Source: Caulobacter sp. CCUG 60055 (GTDB lineage: Bacteria > Pseudomonadota > Alphaproteobacteria > Caulobacterales > Caulobacteraceae). From it: a stretch of 64,000 nt of DNA. Both the position numbers and the translations under genes were made by a program. The notes under the pieces are model-generated. The model saw nothing but the letters and a program-made list of their open reading frames with translations, did not search any database and had not been told where the DNA came from. Shown here in pieces: positions 10,572-22,754 of this stretch. Where the stretch lies: assembly GCF_022750545.1 (NCBI RefSeq), contig NZ_PUIC01000005.1, positions 273,581 through 337,580 of the forward strand, in the 5' to 3' direction. Every line of letters starts with the position of its first letter. Position 1 is the first letter of the stretch.

Positions 10572-11345
10572 TCAGGATTCGCGCAGCAGCTCCACCGCCT
10601 CGGGGTGGTCTAGGCGCATGACCTCGCCCGAGACCACGCCGCGCGCCCGCACCAGCCGCCCGGCCAGGGCCTCCGGCGCCTTGCCCGCATGCCGGAAGTC
10701 GCCCAGGGCGCGGGCCGGCGCCTCGACGGCGAAGCCGCGCCCGTCGGCGGAGAAGTCCAGATAGATACGGCCATAGGCCGACCCGCCCCGCCGCACGCGC
10801 CCTTCGACGATGCGGAAGCCGCTGGTGGCCGGGCCGACCTCCTCGGGCAGCAGCACCGCCCCCGCCCGGGCCCACAGGCCGCGGCGGGCGGCGCGGGCCC
10901 GGGCCTCGGCCGCCAGCATGGCCGTGGCCAGGGCGCGGTTGTCGGCGTGGGTGCGCACCAGCACCAGCCCCTGCTCGAGCAGGGCCTGCTGCACCCACAC
11001 CCGGCCCTCGCGCACCCGCAGCTGGGCGACGGCGCGGCCGTAGCCGTCGCGGTTGGCGCCGCCATAGAGCAGATCGATCTCGCGACCCGAGGTCAGCCGG
11101 TCGAGGGCCGCGCGCGCCGCCGCCTCCCAGGCGCCGTCCCATCCCGGAGGATCGACGCCGGCCAGCCGCACCACCAGGCCGGAAGCCAGCACCACCACGC
11201 CGCCCGAACGCGCCTCGACCACCCGGCCGCGCTCGCCGGCGGCGAGCTGGTCGAGGGCCGGCTCGCGGCCGCAGGCGGCCAGCGCCGCCGTCAGCACGAG
11301 GCCGGCGGCGGCCCGCCCCAGGGCCCTGCGGTCCGGCCGGCTCAG
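10572..11345 (-). CDS. SNase-like (thermonuclease family) lipoprotein, probable CTG start
   Basis: The frame encodes a staphylococcal-nuclease-like domain: [11 protein letters not shown], then [10 protein letters not shown] and the helix [12 protein letters not shown]. No ATG, GTG or TTG gives a good N terminus: a GTG at 11297 would cut into the signal peptide and has no ribosome binding site. A CTG at 11345 overlaps the dctA stop (CTGA), has GAGGG six bases upstream, and yields a textbook lipoprotein signal (positive [10 protein letters not shown], hydrophobic stretch, lipobox LAAC). I therefore propose CTG initiation coupled to dctA translation. Downstream, the C-terminal 90 residues (from about [13 protein letters not shown]) are shared with similar nuclease lipoproteins. 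About 257 residues. Confidence 0.65.
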   Translation of the reverse strand: MSRPDRRALGRAAAGLVLTAALAACGREPALDQLAAGERGRVVEARSGGVVVLASGLVVRLAGVDPPGWDGAWEAAARAALDRLTSGREIDLLYGGANRDGYGRAVAQLRVREGRVWVQQALLEQGLVLVRTHADNRALATAMLAAEARARAARRGLWARAGAVLLPEEVGPATSGFRIVEGRVRRGGSAYGRIYLDFSADGRGFAVEAPARALGDFRHAGKAPEALAGRLVRARGVVSGEVMRLDHPEAVELLRES

Positions 11346-12625
11346 GCGCGGCCCTCGCCGAGGACTTCGCCCGCCGACGGCCCGCGCGCCAACTCGCCGC
11401 GCAGGCGGTCCATGTCCAGTTGCCCCTCCCAGCGCGCCACCGCCAAGGTGGCGACGCCGTTGCCGACCACGTTGGTCAGGGCCCTGCACTCGCTCATGAA
11501 GCGGTCGACCCCGACCAGCAGCGCCAGGGACTGGATCGGGATGTCGGGCGCCACCGTCAGGGTCGCGGCCAGGGTGATGAACCCCGCCCCGGTGACGCCG
11601 CTGGCCCCCTTGGAGGTCAGCATGGCCACCACCAGGATGGTCGCCTCCTGCTGCCAGGTCAGGTGCACGCCGGTGGCCTGGGCCAGGAACAGGGTGGCCA
11701 GCGTCATGTAGATGTTGGTGCCGTCGAGGTTGAAGCTGTAGCCGGTGGGGATCACCAGCCCGACCACCGACTTCGGCGCGCCCAGCCGCTCCAGCTTCTC
11801 CATCATCTGCGGCAGCACCGCCTCGGACGAGCTGGCCCCCAGCACGATCAGCAGCTCCTCGCGCACATAGGCGAGGTAGCGGAAGATCGAGAAGCCGACG
11901 ACGCGGGCGATGACGCCGAGCACCACCACCACGAACAGGATCGCCGTCAGGTAGAAGGTGGCGATCAGCGCGCCGAGCTGGACCAGCGAGCCGACGCCGT
12001 ACTTGCCGATGGTGAAGGCCATCGCCCCGAAGGCCCCCACCGGCGCGGCGCGCACGACGATGTGGATGATCGAGAAGAACACCCGCACGGTCTTGTCCAG
12101 GGCGGCGGCGACCGCGTGGCCGAACTCGCCCAGGCGGGCGCAGGCGAAGCCGGTGAGGATGGCCAGCAGCAGCACCTGCAGCAGGTTGCCCTCGACGAAG
12201 GCGCTGACGAAGGTCTCGGGGATGATCCCCAGCAGGTGGTCGACCACGGAATCGGCATGGGCCTTGGCGGCGTAGCCGGCGGCGATCTTGGGGTCGAGCT
12301 GGGTCGGGTCGATGTTGAAGCCCCGTCCCGGCTGCACCACCTCGGCGACGACCAGGCCGATCAGCAGGGCCAGGGTCGAGACCGCCTCGAAATAGATCAG
12401 CGTCTTGGCGCCCAGCCGCCCGAAGGTCTTCAGATCGCTCATATGAGCGACGCCGGCGGCGATGGTGCAGAAGATCACCGGCGCGATCAGCATCTTGATC
12501 AGGCGGATGAAGCCGTCGCCCAGCGGCTTCATCGCCACCCCGGCCTGCGGCCACAGCGCGCCCAGGACCACGCCGACCAGGATGGCCAGCAGCACCTGCA
12601 CATAGAGGATCTTCAGAAACCGCAC
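11342..12625 (-). CDS. dctA: C4-dicarboxylate transporter DctA
   Basis: Predicted 427 residues, sodium- or proton-coupled symporter of the DAACS family for succinate, fumarate and malate in the inner membrane. Family signatures are visible: the serine-rich loop [13 protein letters not shown], the TM7 motif NLDGTNIYM and the re-entrant [14 protein letters not shown]. The GTG at 12625 is preceded by GGGGAG six bases away and gives [18 protein letters not shown]; a TTG at 12643 would overlap that ribosome binding site. The stop is shared with the proposed CTG start of the nuclease lipoprotein. Confidence 0.93.
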   Translation of the reverse strand: MRFLKILYVQVLLAILVGVVLGALWPQAGVAMKPLGDGFIRLIKMLIAPVIFCTIAAGVAHMSDLKTFGRLGAKTLIYFEAVSTLALLIGLVVAEVVQPGRGFNIDPTQLDPKIAAGYAAKAHADSVVDHLLGIIPETFVSAFVEGNLLQVLLLAILTGFACARLGEFGHAVAAALDKTVRVFFSIIHIVVRAAPVGAFGAMAFTIGKYGVGSLVQLGALIATFYLTAILFVVVVLGVIARVVGFSIFRYLAYVREELLIVLGASSSEAVLPQMMEKLERLGAPKSVVGLVIPTGYSFNLDGTNIYMTLATLFLAQATGVHLTWQQEATILVVAMLTSKGASGVTGAGFITLAATLTVAPDIPIQSLALLVGVDRFMSECRALTNVVGNGVATLAVARWEGQLDMDRLRGELARGPSAGEVLGEGRA

Positions 12626-12708
12626 CGCATGCTCCCCGCCCAAGACCGGCGGAGGCTAGCCTCCTTCGCCTCGCGGGGAAATCGCCGCCGCGCCGATGAG
12701 GCGGTTGG

Positions 12709-13344
12709 TCACGGCCGACGGCCGGGAACGACCTTGCCCCGCGGCGGCGGCTTGGGCGGCGGGGCCGCACGGGCGCGGGCCGCCGCCGGGGCGCGCCAAC
12801 CCTGGCGCAGATCGCCCCGCAGGGCCTCCATCGGGTCGCGCGCCGCCTCGTCGCGCAAGGACCAGGCCACCATGCCGGCGCCGCGCGGCTCGATGGCCAG
12901 CAGGCGTTCGCGCCGGCGCAGCACCACCCGGCCAAGGGCGACCACCCCGGCCCGGGACATGGCCTCGCGGATCACCGCATAGGCCTCGACGGCCGTCCTG
13001 CCGTCGGGGGCCAGATAGCCGGGCTCGCTCCAGCGGAGCCGGTCGACGGCGTCCTCCTCGACGAAACGGTCGATCTCGATGGTCCGCCCGCTCTCCAGGG
13101 CCCGCCTGCCGATCTCGCCCGGGGCAGCGACGAGATAGCGGCCATTCTCGAACCCGAGGCCCTCGACAAGGTCGGCGAGGCCCGCTTCCGGATCGGCGGC
13201 CGCCGCGTGGACGAGGCCGCCGGCGGTCTGGAACGGCCGGTTGAAACCCGTCCCGCCGATCTGGTCGGCGGCGGCGTAGAGCACGACAGGACAACTCAAC
13301 AGCGACAGTTTCAAATGCCCCTGCCAGGTCGGGCGCGGCGCCAT
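12709..13344 (-). CDS. Short Ku-domain protein (NHEJ Ku family), C-terminally reduced
   Basis: Predicted 211 residues. The N terminus APRPTWQGHLKLSLLSCPVVLY, the segment GRTIEIDRFVEEDAVDRL and YAVIREAMSRAGVVALGRVVL are clear bacterial Ku homology. Typical Ku is about 260-300 residues; here homology ends soon after LLAIEPRGAGMVAWSLRDE and a basic Pro/Ala-rich tail follows (PPPKPPPRGKVVPGRRP), so most of the C-terminal part of the core ring and the LigD-interacting arm appear missing or replaced. No LigD gene is in the window. It may be a second, specialised Ku paralogue or a decayed copy. Starts with ATG; divergent from the GT4 gene. Confidence 0.8.
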   Translation of the reverse strand: MAPRPTWQGHLKLSLLSCPVVLYAAADQIGGTGFNRPFQTAGGLVHAAAADPEAGLADLVEGLGFENGRYLVAAPGEIGRRALESGRTIEIDRFVEEDAVDRLRWSEPGYLAPDGRTAVEAYAVIREAMSRAGVVALGRVVLRRRERLLAIEPRGAGMVAWSLRDEAARDPMEALRGDLRQGWRAPAAARARAAPPPKPPPRGKVVPGRRP

Positions 13345-13485
13345 GTTCGGCCTCTCGGATGGGGGAACGGCGCTCCTACAACGCGCCGCGCGGCCGGGCG
13401 TTCATTTCTCCGTTCCGTTGGAACTCCGAGCGTCGCCGACGACTTATCCGCACACGCCCCCGATTCGTCCGCGCGAAGGCCGATC

Positions 13486-14544
13486 ATGAAGATCGCCCAG
13501 GTTCCCCCGCTCTACGAGGCGGTCCCCCCAAGGCTCTATGGCGGCACCGAGCGGGTGGTCGCCCATCTCTGCGACGCCCTGGTCGACCTGGGGCACGAAG
13601 TCAGCCTGTTCTCCAGCGCCGACGCCGCCACGCGGGCGCGCCTGGTCCCGGTGCGCGACCAGGCCATCCGGCTCGATCCGGCCCCGTTCAAGTCGGACCT
13701 CGCCGCCCACATGGCCATGCTGGCCGAGGTGCGCCGGCGCGCCGGCGAGTTCGACGTCATCCACTTCCACACCGACATGGTCCATTTCCCGTTCTTCGAG
13801 GACATGGCCGGCCGCACCCTCACCACCCTGCACGGGCGGCTGGACCTGAAGGACCTGCCCGAGGTCTATCGCCGCTGGCGCGGCTTTCCGCTGGTCTCGA
13901 TCTCGGACGCCCAGCGCGGCCCGCTGTCGTTCGCCCGCTGGGCCGGCACGGTGCATCACGGCTTTCCCGCCGACCTCTATCGGTTCAGCCCGCAGCATCG
14001 GGGCTACCTGGCCTTCCTCGGCCGCATCTCGCCGGAGAAGGGCCCTGACCGCGCCATCGCCATCGCCCGCCGCCTCGGCCTGCCGCTGCGGATCGCCGCC
14101 AAGGTCGACCAGGCCGACGTCGGCTACTTCAAGGAGGTGGTCGAACCGCTGCTCGCCCATCCCCTCGTCGAGTTCGTCGGCGAGATCGGCGACGCCGAGA
14201 AGTCCGATTTCCTGGGCGGGGCGGCGGCCCTGCTGTTCCCCATCGACTGGCCCGAGCCGTTCGGGCTGGTGATGATCGAGGCCATGGCCTGCGGCGCGCC
14301 GGTGATCGCCTTCGATCGCGGCTCGACCCGCGAGATCGTCGAGCACGGCGCCACCGGCTTCATCGTCCGCGACGAGGACGAGGCGGTCGAGGCCGGCCGC
14401 CGCATTTCCGACCTCAGCCGGCGCGATGTTCGTCGACGCTTCGAACTGCGCTTTTCGGCCACGGCGATGGCGCGGCGCTATCTTGACCTGTACGCCGGCC
14501 TGCAGGACCGCCCGCCGGCGGGCCTCACCGCCGCGTCGGCCTGA
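13486..14544 (+). CDS. Glycosyltransferase family 4 protein
   Basis: Predicted 352 residues, GT-B fold. N-terminal GGTERVVAHLCDAL motif for the acceptor domain; C-terminal GRISPEKGPDRAI and EPFGLVMIEAMACGAPVIA, the E-x7-E nucleotide-sugar binding signature of GT4. Cytosolic or membrane-associated. It precedes a glycogen-debranching-like hydrolase by 48 bases, and such GT4/GDE pairs occur together in many bacteria, suggesting a shared role in a glucan or a compatible-solute glycoside. The ATG at 13486 has no strong ribosome binding site. Confidence 0.87.
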   Translation: MKIAQVPPLYEAVPPRLYGGTERVVAHLCDALVDLGHEVSLFSSADAATRARLVPVRDQAIRLDPAPFKSDLAAHMAMLAEVRRRAGEFDVIHFHTDMVHFPFFEDMAGRTLTTLHGRLDLKDLPEVYRRWRGFPLVSISDAQRGPLSFARWAGTVHHGFPADLYRFSPQHRGYLAFLGRISPEKGPDRAIAIARRLGLPLRIAAKVDQADVGYFKEVVEPLLAHPLVEFVGEIGDAEKSDFLGGAAALLFPIDWPEPFGLVMIEAMACGAPVIAFDRGSTREIVEHGATGFIVRDEDEAVEAGRRISDLSRRDVRRRFELRFSATAMARRYLDLYAGLQDRPPAGLTAASA

Positions 14545-14592
14545 GCGCGCGTCGCCTCCCCGGGGGCGTCGCGCCAGAACGAGGACGCGCGC

Positions 14593-16752
14593 ATGGACGA
14601 TCTGGCCCCGTCGCCGCAAGCCGAGGCCGAGACCGGCGAAACCGCCGAGCCGCGGGTTCCGCACCGCCTGTTCGCCCTCAAGGACGCCGACACCTTCCTG
14701 GTGGCCGACGCCTATGGCGACGTACTGGGCGCGGCCGACGGGCTGTTCCGCGACGACACCCGGGTGCTGTCGCGGTTTCGGCTGCTGGTCGGCGGGGCGT
14801 CGCCTTCGCTGCTCAGTTCGGCCGTCTCGCAGGACAACGTCTACTTCACCTCGAACACCACCAACCGCCCCCTGCCGTTCACCGGCGGCCGGGCGACCCC
14901 GCACGGCGTCATCCACCTGGAGCGCAAGCGCTTCCTGTGGGACGGCCGCCTCTACGAGCGGATCTGCTGCACCAACTACGGCCGCGACGAGGTGATGGCC
15001 CCGGTCTCGATCGAGTACGGCGCCGACTTCCGCGACATGTTCGAGGTGCGCGGCCAGCACCGCCCGAAGCGGGGGCGCGTCTTTCCGCCCGAGATCGACG
15101 GGCGGCGGACGGTGTTCCGCTACGAGGGGCTGGACGGGGTCGTCCGCGCCAGCGTCATCGCCTTCTCCGATCCGCCGGGCCGGATGAGCGGCGCGCGCGC
15201 CGACTTCCTGTTCCATCTGCCGCCCGAGCAGACCGTCGAGTTCTATGTCGAGGTCGGAGAGCGCGAGGACGAGACGCCGACCCGCGCGCGCTTCCGCGCC
15301 GCCGCCGCCCGCTCGCGGCTGGTCATGCGTCGCAAGATCCGCCAGGGCGCGCGCCTGAAGAGCTCGGGCCGGCTGTTCAACGAATGGATGGACCGTTCGC
15401 GCTCGGATCTCGCTCTGCTGACCACCAACCTGGCGACCGGCCCCTATCCCTACGCCGGCATCCCGTGGTTCTCGACCACCTTCGGCCGCGACGCCGTCAT
15501 CACCGCCTGGCAGGCGCTGTGGCTGGAGCCGGCCCTGGCCAGGGGCGTGCTGGCCTTCCTGGCCGACAACCAGGCGACGGAGGTTTCGGCCTTTCGCGAT
15601 TCCGCCCCCGGCAAGATCCTGCACGAGGCCCGCAGGGGCGAGATGACCACCCTCGGCGAGCTGCCCTTCGGCCGCTACTACGGCGGCGTCGACACCACGC
15701 CGCTGTTCGTGGCCCTGGCCGGCGCCTACGCCGAGCGGACCGGCGACATGGCCTTCATCGACCGGCTGTGGCCGGCCCTGGAGGCGGCGGCCGGGTGGAT
15801 GGACGCCTTCGGCGATTCCAACGGCGACGGCCTGATCGACTACGCCCGCGGCGCCGACACCGGCCTGTCCAACCAGGGCTGGAAGGACAGCGAGGATTCG
15901 GTGTTCCACAAGGACGGCCGTTTTCCCGAGGGGCCGATCGCCCTGGTCGAGGTGCAGGGCTACGCCTTCGCCGCCTATCGCGCCCTGGCCGGGCTGGCCG
16001 GCCGGCGCGGCGGGCAGGCGGCCGCCGAGCGCTGGCTGCGCCGCGCCGAGCAGGTGCGCGAGGCGGTCGAGCGGCGCTTCTGGATGGAGGAAGACGGCTT
16101 CTACGGCATCGCGATCGACGGACGCGGGCGGCTGTGCCGGGTGCGCGCCTCCAATCCCGGACACCTGCTGTTCGCCGGCCTGCCGTCGGCCGAGCGGGCG
16201 CGGGCGGTCGGCCGAGCCCTGCTGTCCACCGGCTTCAGCTCGGGCTGGGGCATGCGCACCCTGGCCGTGGGCGAGGCGCGCTTCAACCCGATGTCGTACC
16301 ACAACGGCTCGGTCTGGCCGCACGACACCGCCATCTGCGCCGCGGGCATGGCCCGCTACGGCGAGCGGGACGGCGTGGTGCGCATGCTGTCGGCGCTGTT
16401 CGAGACGGCGGTGCATTTCGAGATGCGCCTGCCCGAGCTGTTCTGCGGCTTTCCCCGTCAGCCGGGCGAGCCGCCAGTGGCCTATCCGGTGGCCTGCATC
16501 CCGCAGGCCTGGGCGGCGGGGGCGGTGTTCATGGTGCTGCAGGCCTGCCTGGGCGTCACCATCGACGCCTGGCGGCGCGAGGTGCGCGTCGACCATCCCC
16601 GCCTGCCCATCGGCGTCGACCACCTGGCGATCGAGGGGCTGACGGTGGCGGGCGCCCGCGTCGATCTGGTGTTCGAACACGTCGGCGATCAGGTCATCGT
16701 CATGCCCGGCCGCGCCTCCGATCCCGACATCGCCATCGTCACCCGTCGCTGA
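14593..16752 (+). CDS. Amylo-alpha-1,6-glucosidase / glycogen-debranching-like enzyme
   Basis: Predicted 719 residues. N-terminal beta-sandwich of the bacterial GDE_N type (FALKDADTFLVADAYGDVLGAADGLFRDDTRVLSRF is the typical opening, given here by its parts ADAYGDV and LFRDDTRVLS), then an (alpha/alpha)6 barrel with GRDAVITAWQALWL, NQGWKDSEDSVF, EVQGYAFAAY and NGSVWPHDTA. This is the amylo-alpha-1,6-glucosidase-like family rather than TreX/GlgX debranching enzymes. No signal peptide, so cytosolic. Follows the GT4 gene in a probable operon. Natural substrate not known. Confidence 0.85.
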   Translation: MDDLAPSPQAEAETGETAEPRVPHRLFALKDADTFLVADAYGDVLGAADGLFRDDTRVLSRFRLLVGGASPSLLSSAVSQDNVYFTSNTTNRPLPFTGGRATPHGVIHLERKRFLWDGRLYERICCTNYGRDEVMAPVSIEYGADFRDMFEVRGQHRPKRGRVFPPEIDGRRTVFRYEGLDGVVRASVIAFSDPPGRMSGARADFLFHLPPEQTVEFYVEVGEREDETPTRARFRAAAARSRLVMRRKIRQGARLKSSGRLFNEWMDRSRSDLALLTTNLATGPYPYAGIPWFSTTFGRDAVITAWQALWLEPALARGVLAFLADNQATEVSAFRDSAPGKILHEARRGEMTTLGELPFGRYYGGVDTTPLFVALAGAYAERTGDMAFIDRLWPALEAAAGWMDAFGDSNGDGLIDYARGADTGLSNQGWKDSEDSVFHKDGRFPEGPIALVEVQGYAFAAYRALAGLAGRRGGQAAAERWLRRAEQVREAVERRFWMEEDGFYGIAIDGRGRLCRVRASNPGHLLFAGLPSAERARAVGRALLSTGFSSGWGMRTLAVGEARFNPMSYHNGSVWPHDTAICAAGMARYGERDGVVRMLSALFETAVHFEMRLPELFCGFPRQPGEPPVAYPVACIPQAWAAGAVFMVLQACLGVTIDAWRREVRVDHPRLPIGVDHLAIEGLTVAGARVDLVFEHVGDQVIVMPGRASDPDIAIVTRR

Positions 16753-16821
16753 ACCCGGCCGCCGCTTGACGCTCAAGGGCGAAAGGCGGGAGATGCCGGC
16801 ACGACCCCCGCTGGAGCGCCC

Positions 16822-17844
16822 ATGGACCTCGACGCCTTCGTCACCGGCCTGCCCAAGGCCGAACTGCACCTGCACATCGAGGGCAGCCTGGAGCCCGAGC
16901 TGATGTTCGCCCTGGCGCGGCGCAACAAGGTCGCCCTGCCCTACGCCTCGGTCGAAGACATCCGGGCCGCCTACCGCTTCTCGAACCTGCAGGACTTCCT
17001 CGACATCTACTACGCCGGCGCCGGCGTGCTGCGGACCGAGGAGGACTTCCATGATCTGGGAGCGGCCTATTTCCGCCGGCTGGCCGCCGACGGCGGGCGG
17101 CACGCCGAGATCTTCTTCGACCCGCAGACCCACGCCGACCGGGGCGTGCCGTTCCCGACGGTCGCCGACGGGCTGCTGGCGGCCATGGCGGCGGCCGAGC
17201 GCGAGCTGGGCGTCACCTCGCGGCTGATCCTGTGCTTCCTGCGCCACCTGTCCGAAGACGAGGCCTTCAGGACCCTGGCCGAGGCCGAGCCCTACCTCGA
17301 CCGCATCGCCGGGGTCGGGCTGGATTCCTCGGAGGTCGGCCATCCGCCGGGCAAGTTCGCCCGGGTGTTCCAGGCCGCCGGCGAGCGCGGGCTGAAACGC
17401 GTCGCCCACGCCGGCGAGGAAGGCCCGCCCGCCTATGTCTGGGAGGCGTTGGACGGCCTTCGCGTCGACCGCATCGACCACGGCAACCGGGCCCTGGAGG
17501 ACGAGGCGCTGGTGGCGCGGCTGGTCCGCGACCAGATCACCCTGACGGTGTGCCCGCTGTCGAACCTGAAGCTGTGCGTGGTCGAGGACATGGCCGCCCA
17601 TCCGATGCGGCGGATGCTCGACCTCGGCCTGCGCGCCACGGTCAATTCCGACGACCCGGCCTATTTCGGCGGCTACGTGAAGGACAACTACCTGGCCGTC
17701 GCCTCGGCCCTGGAGCTCACCGCCGACGATCTGGTCACGCTGGCCCGCAACAGCTTCAAGGGCTCGTTCCTGCCGCCGGCCGAGATCGACCGCCGCCTGG
17801 CCGAGATCGACCGCTACGTCGCCGGAGCCGTGGTGACGCTCTAA
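16822..17844 (+). CDS. Adenosine/adenine deaminase family, adenine-deaminase type
   Basis: Predicted 340 residues. Zinc ligands H16 and H18 in AELHLHIEGS; later VAHAGEE and NSDDPAYFGG supply the remaining catalytic residues. The substrate motif reads GVGLDSSEVGHPP, characteristic of adenine deaminases of the Aah1 type, while adenosine deaminases carry a different sequence there. It would convert adenine to hypoxanthine and ammonia in purine salvage. CGCTGGAGCG precedes the ATG. Adenine specificity is an inference from this motif. Confidence 0.85.
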   Translation: MDLDAFVTGLPKAELHLHIEGSLEPELMFALARRNKVALPYASVEDIRAAYRFSNLQDFLDIYYAGAGVLRTEEDFHDLGAAYFRRLAADGGRHAEIFFDPQTHADRGVPFPTVADGLLAAMAAAERELGVTSRLILCFLRHLSEDEAFRTLAEAEPYLDRIAGVGLDSSEVGHPPGKFARVFQAAGERGLKRVAHAGEEGPPAYVWEALDGLRVDRIDHGNRALEDEALVARLVRDQITLTVCPLSNLKLCVVEDMAAHPMRRMLDLGLRATVNSDDPAYFGGYVKDNYLAVASALELTADDLVTLARNSFKGSFLPPAEIDRRLAEIDRYVAGAVVTL

Positions 17845-17858
17845 AGCCCCGCGCCGGG

Positions 17859-20354
<2,496 letters not shown>

Positions 20355-20595
20355 GGTTCGTGGCAAGACGAAAATTCGCTGTCTCTCTGGCTAACGCGGC
20401 CACCCTTTAGTTTTGGTGTAGACCCTAGCCCATGCGGCGCGCGGTCACGGGCCGTCGGCGGGGGCGGGGCCGAGCCGCCGCCAGTTGCCGCCACGCCCCA
20501 TCACCCGGTAAGAGGAAGCCAGCCTGGGCGTCGTCTGCGGCGCCCGCCAGAACATCCGCGCGCCGGTCGGGGCCGGGCGCGCTTCGGAGCGCTCC

Positions 20596-22683
20596 ATGAT
20601 CAAACGCCTGCTCGCCGCCGCCGCGCCCGCCGCGCTGGCCCTCGCCGTCATCGCCCCGGCCGCGCACGCCGCCGACGGCGCCGCCCAGGGCCGGGGTTTC
20701 ACCGCCCGGGACATGGTCAATCTCGACCGCGTCAGCGACCCGCGCGTCTCGCCCGACGGCCGCTACGTCCTCTACGACCTGCGCACCACCGACTACGCCG
20801 CCAACAAGGCCGCCCACGCCATCTGGCTCGTCGACCTCGCCGCCAAGGGCGCCCAGCCCCGACGCCTGGCGGCCTCGGACGGCGGCGCGTCCAGCGCCCG
20901 CTGGTCGGCGGACGGCAAGGCGATCTACTTCGTCTCGTCGCGCGGCGGATCGGACCAAGTGTGGAAGACCGACCTCGCCGGCGCCAAGGCCGAGCAGGCG
21001 ACCAAGCTGCCGGCCGACGTCGGCGCCTTCAAGCTGTCGCCGGACGGCAAGTCCCTGGTGGTGGCCATGGCCGTCCATCCGGATACGGAAAGCGCCGCCG
21101 CCCCGGCCAAGGCCGCCGACCAGGCCAAGGCCACGGGCGTCCTCTACGACAAGCTGTTCGTGCGCCACTGGGACGCCTGGGCCGACGGAACCCGCAACCA
21201 CCTGTTCTCGCTCGCCCTCGACGGCCAGGGCCTGGCCCTGGGCAAGGCCACGCCGCTGATGGCCGGCTTCGACGGCGACGCCCCGTCCAAGCCCTATGGC
21301 GACGACGCCGAGTTCGGCTTCTCCAACGACGGCAAGGCGGTGTGGTTCGCCGCCCGCCTGGCCGGCCGCACCGAGCCGTGGAGCACCAATTTCGACATCT
21401 ATGGCGCGCCGGTCGACGGCTCCAAGGCGCCGCGCAACCTGACCGCCAAGAACCCGGCCTGGGACACCGGCCTGGTCATGTCGCCGGACGGCAAGACCGT
21501 GGCCTACCGCGCCATGAAGCGCCCCGGCTTCGAGGCCGACCGCTTCCACATCATCCTGCGCGACGAAGCCACCGACGCCGAACGCGAGCTGGCCGCGGGC
21601 TGGGACCGCTCGGCCGACGACCTGAAATGGTCGCCGGACGGCAAGTCGCTCTATGTCGTCGCCGGCGACGTCGGCCAGACCCGGCTGTTCTCGATCGACG
21701 TCAAGAGCGGCAAGGTCACGCCGTTGACCGGCGAGGGCCACGTCTCGGCCTTCGACGTCTCGCCCAAGGGCCTGGTCTACGTCTCCGACAATCTGACCGC
21801 CCCGGCGCAGCTGTTCACCCTGCCGCTGGCCGGCGGCAAGCCGGTCCAGGTCACCAACGTCAACGCCGACAAGCTGGCCGGCGTGGCCATGGGCGCGCCC
21901 GAGCAGTTCAGCTTCCCCGGCTGGAACGGCGAGACCGTGCACGGCTACGTGGTCAAGCCGGCCGACTATGTCGCCGGCAAGAAGTACCCGGTCGCCTTCC
22001 TGATCCACGGCGGCCCGCAGGGCAGCTTCGGCAACCTCTTCCACTATCGCTGGAACGCCCAGACCTACGCCGGCGCCGGCTACGCCGTGGTGATGATCGA
22101 TTTCCACGGCTCGACCGGCTACGGCCAGGCCTTCACCGACGCCATCAGCACCCATTGGGGCGACCGGCCGCTGGAGGACCTGCAGAAGGGCTGGGCCTTC
22201 GCCCTGTCCAAGTACGACTTCCTGGACGGCGACCGGGCCTGCGCCCTGGGCGGCTCCTACGGCGGCTTCATGGTCAACTGGATCGCCGGAAACTGGAACG
22301 GCCCGTGGAAGTGCCTGGTCAATCACGACGGCGTCTTCGACAACCGCATGATGGGCTATTCCACCGAGGAGCTGTGGTTCTCGGAATGGGAGAACGGCGG
22401 CGCGGCCTTCGCCAACCCGCAGGGCTACGAGCGGTTCAACCCGGTCAACCACGTCGCCGACTGGACCAAGCCGATGCTGGTCATCCACGGCCAGAAGGAC
22501 TTCCGCATCCCGGTCGAGCAGGGCCTGGGCGCCTTCACCGCCCTGCAGCGCAAGGGCGTGCCCAGCGAGCTGCTGTATTTCGCCGACGAGAACCACTGGG
22601 TGCTCAAGCCGCAGAACTCGGTGCAGTGGCACGACTCGGTGCTGGGCTGGCTGAACAAGTGGACGGCCAAGCCGGGGGCCTGA
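20596..22683 (+). CDS. Secreted S9 family peptidase (dipeptidyl/acylaminoacyl peptidase type)
   Basis: Predicted 695 residues with a Sec signal peptide ending at AHA. N-terminal beta-propeller with repeated SPDGK blades, then the alpha/beta hydrolase domain. The catalytic triad is visible: S554 in GGSYGGFM, D635 in GQKDFRIP and H667 in ENHWVLKP. Such prolyl-oligopeptidase-family enzymes release dipeptides or acylated residues in the periplasm of Caulobacterales and Xanthomonadales. Likely monocistronic; an inverted repeat lies after the stop. Confidence 0.92.
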   Translation: MIKRLLAAAAPAALALAVIAPAAHAADGAAQGRGFTARDMVNLDRVSDPRVSPDGRYVLYDLRTTDYAANKAAHAIWLVDLAAKGAQPRRLAASDGGASSARWSADGKAIYFVSSRGGSDQVWKTDLAGAKAEQATKLPADVGAFKLSPDGKSLVVAMAVHPDTESAAAPAKAADQAKATGVLYDKLFVRHWDAWADGTRNHLFSLALDGQGLALGKATPLMAGFDGDAPSKPYGDDAEFGFSNDGKAVWFAARLAGRTEPWSTNFDIYGAPVDGSKAPRNLTAKNPAWDTGLVMSPDGKTVAYRAMKRPGFEADRFHIILRDEATDAERELAAGWDRSADDLKWSPDGKSLYVVAGDVGQTRLFSIDVKSGKVTPLTGEGHVSAFDVSPKGLVYVSDNLTAPAQLFTLPLAGGKPVQVTNVNADKLAGVAMGAPEQFSFPGWNGETVHGYVVKPADYVAGKKYPVAFLIHGGPQGSFGNLFHYRWNAQTYAGAGYAVVMIDFHGSTGYGQAFTDAISTHWGDRPLEDLQKGWAFALSKYDFLDGDRACALGGSYGGFMVNWIAGNWNGPWKCLVNHDGVFDNRMMGYSTEELWFSEWENGGAAFANPQGYERFNPVNHVADWTKPMLVIHGQKDFRIPVEQGLGAFTALQRKGVPSELLYFADENHWVLKPQNSVQWHDSVLGWLNKWTAKPGA

Positions 22684-22695
22684 CCCTGATCCTCC

Positions 22696-22728
22696 CCTCC
22701 CCCGTTTCGCCTCGCCGTGCGGGGGAGG
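22696..22728. repeat. Inverted repeat CCTCCCCCG...CGGGGGAGG
   Basis: Nine-base arms (22696-22704 and 22720-22728) with a 15-base loop, lying between the peptidase gene and the small membrane protein gene. There is no T-tract, so it is a weak terminator at best. It resembles the short CCTCCCC/GGGGAGG dyads often seen between genes of Caulobacteraceae; a related one is at 55820-55843. Confidence 0.6.
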
Positions 22729-22754
22729 ACGCCAGGTCGGAGACCGCTTAGTTC

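Noticed and set aside
13412-13424. GTTCC-GTT-GGAAC palindrome in the Ku/GT4 gap, like paired SigT -35 elements
   Set aside because: No CGTT at 16 or 17 bases on either side, so neither orientation makes a full promoter.
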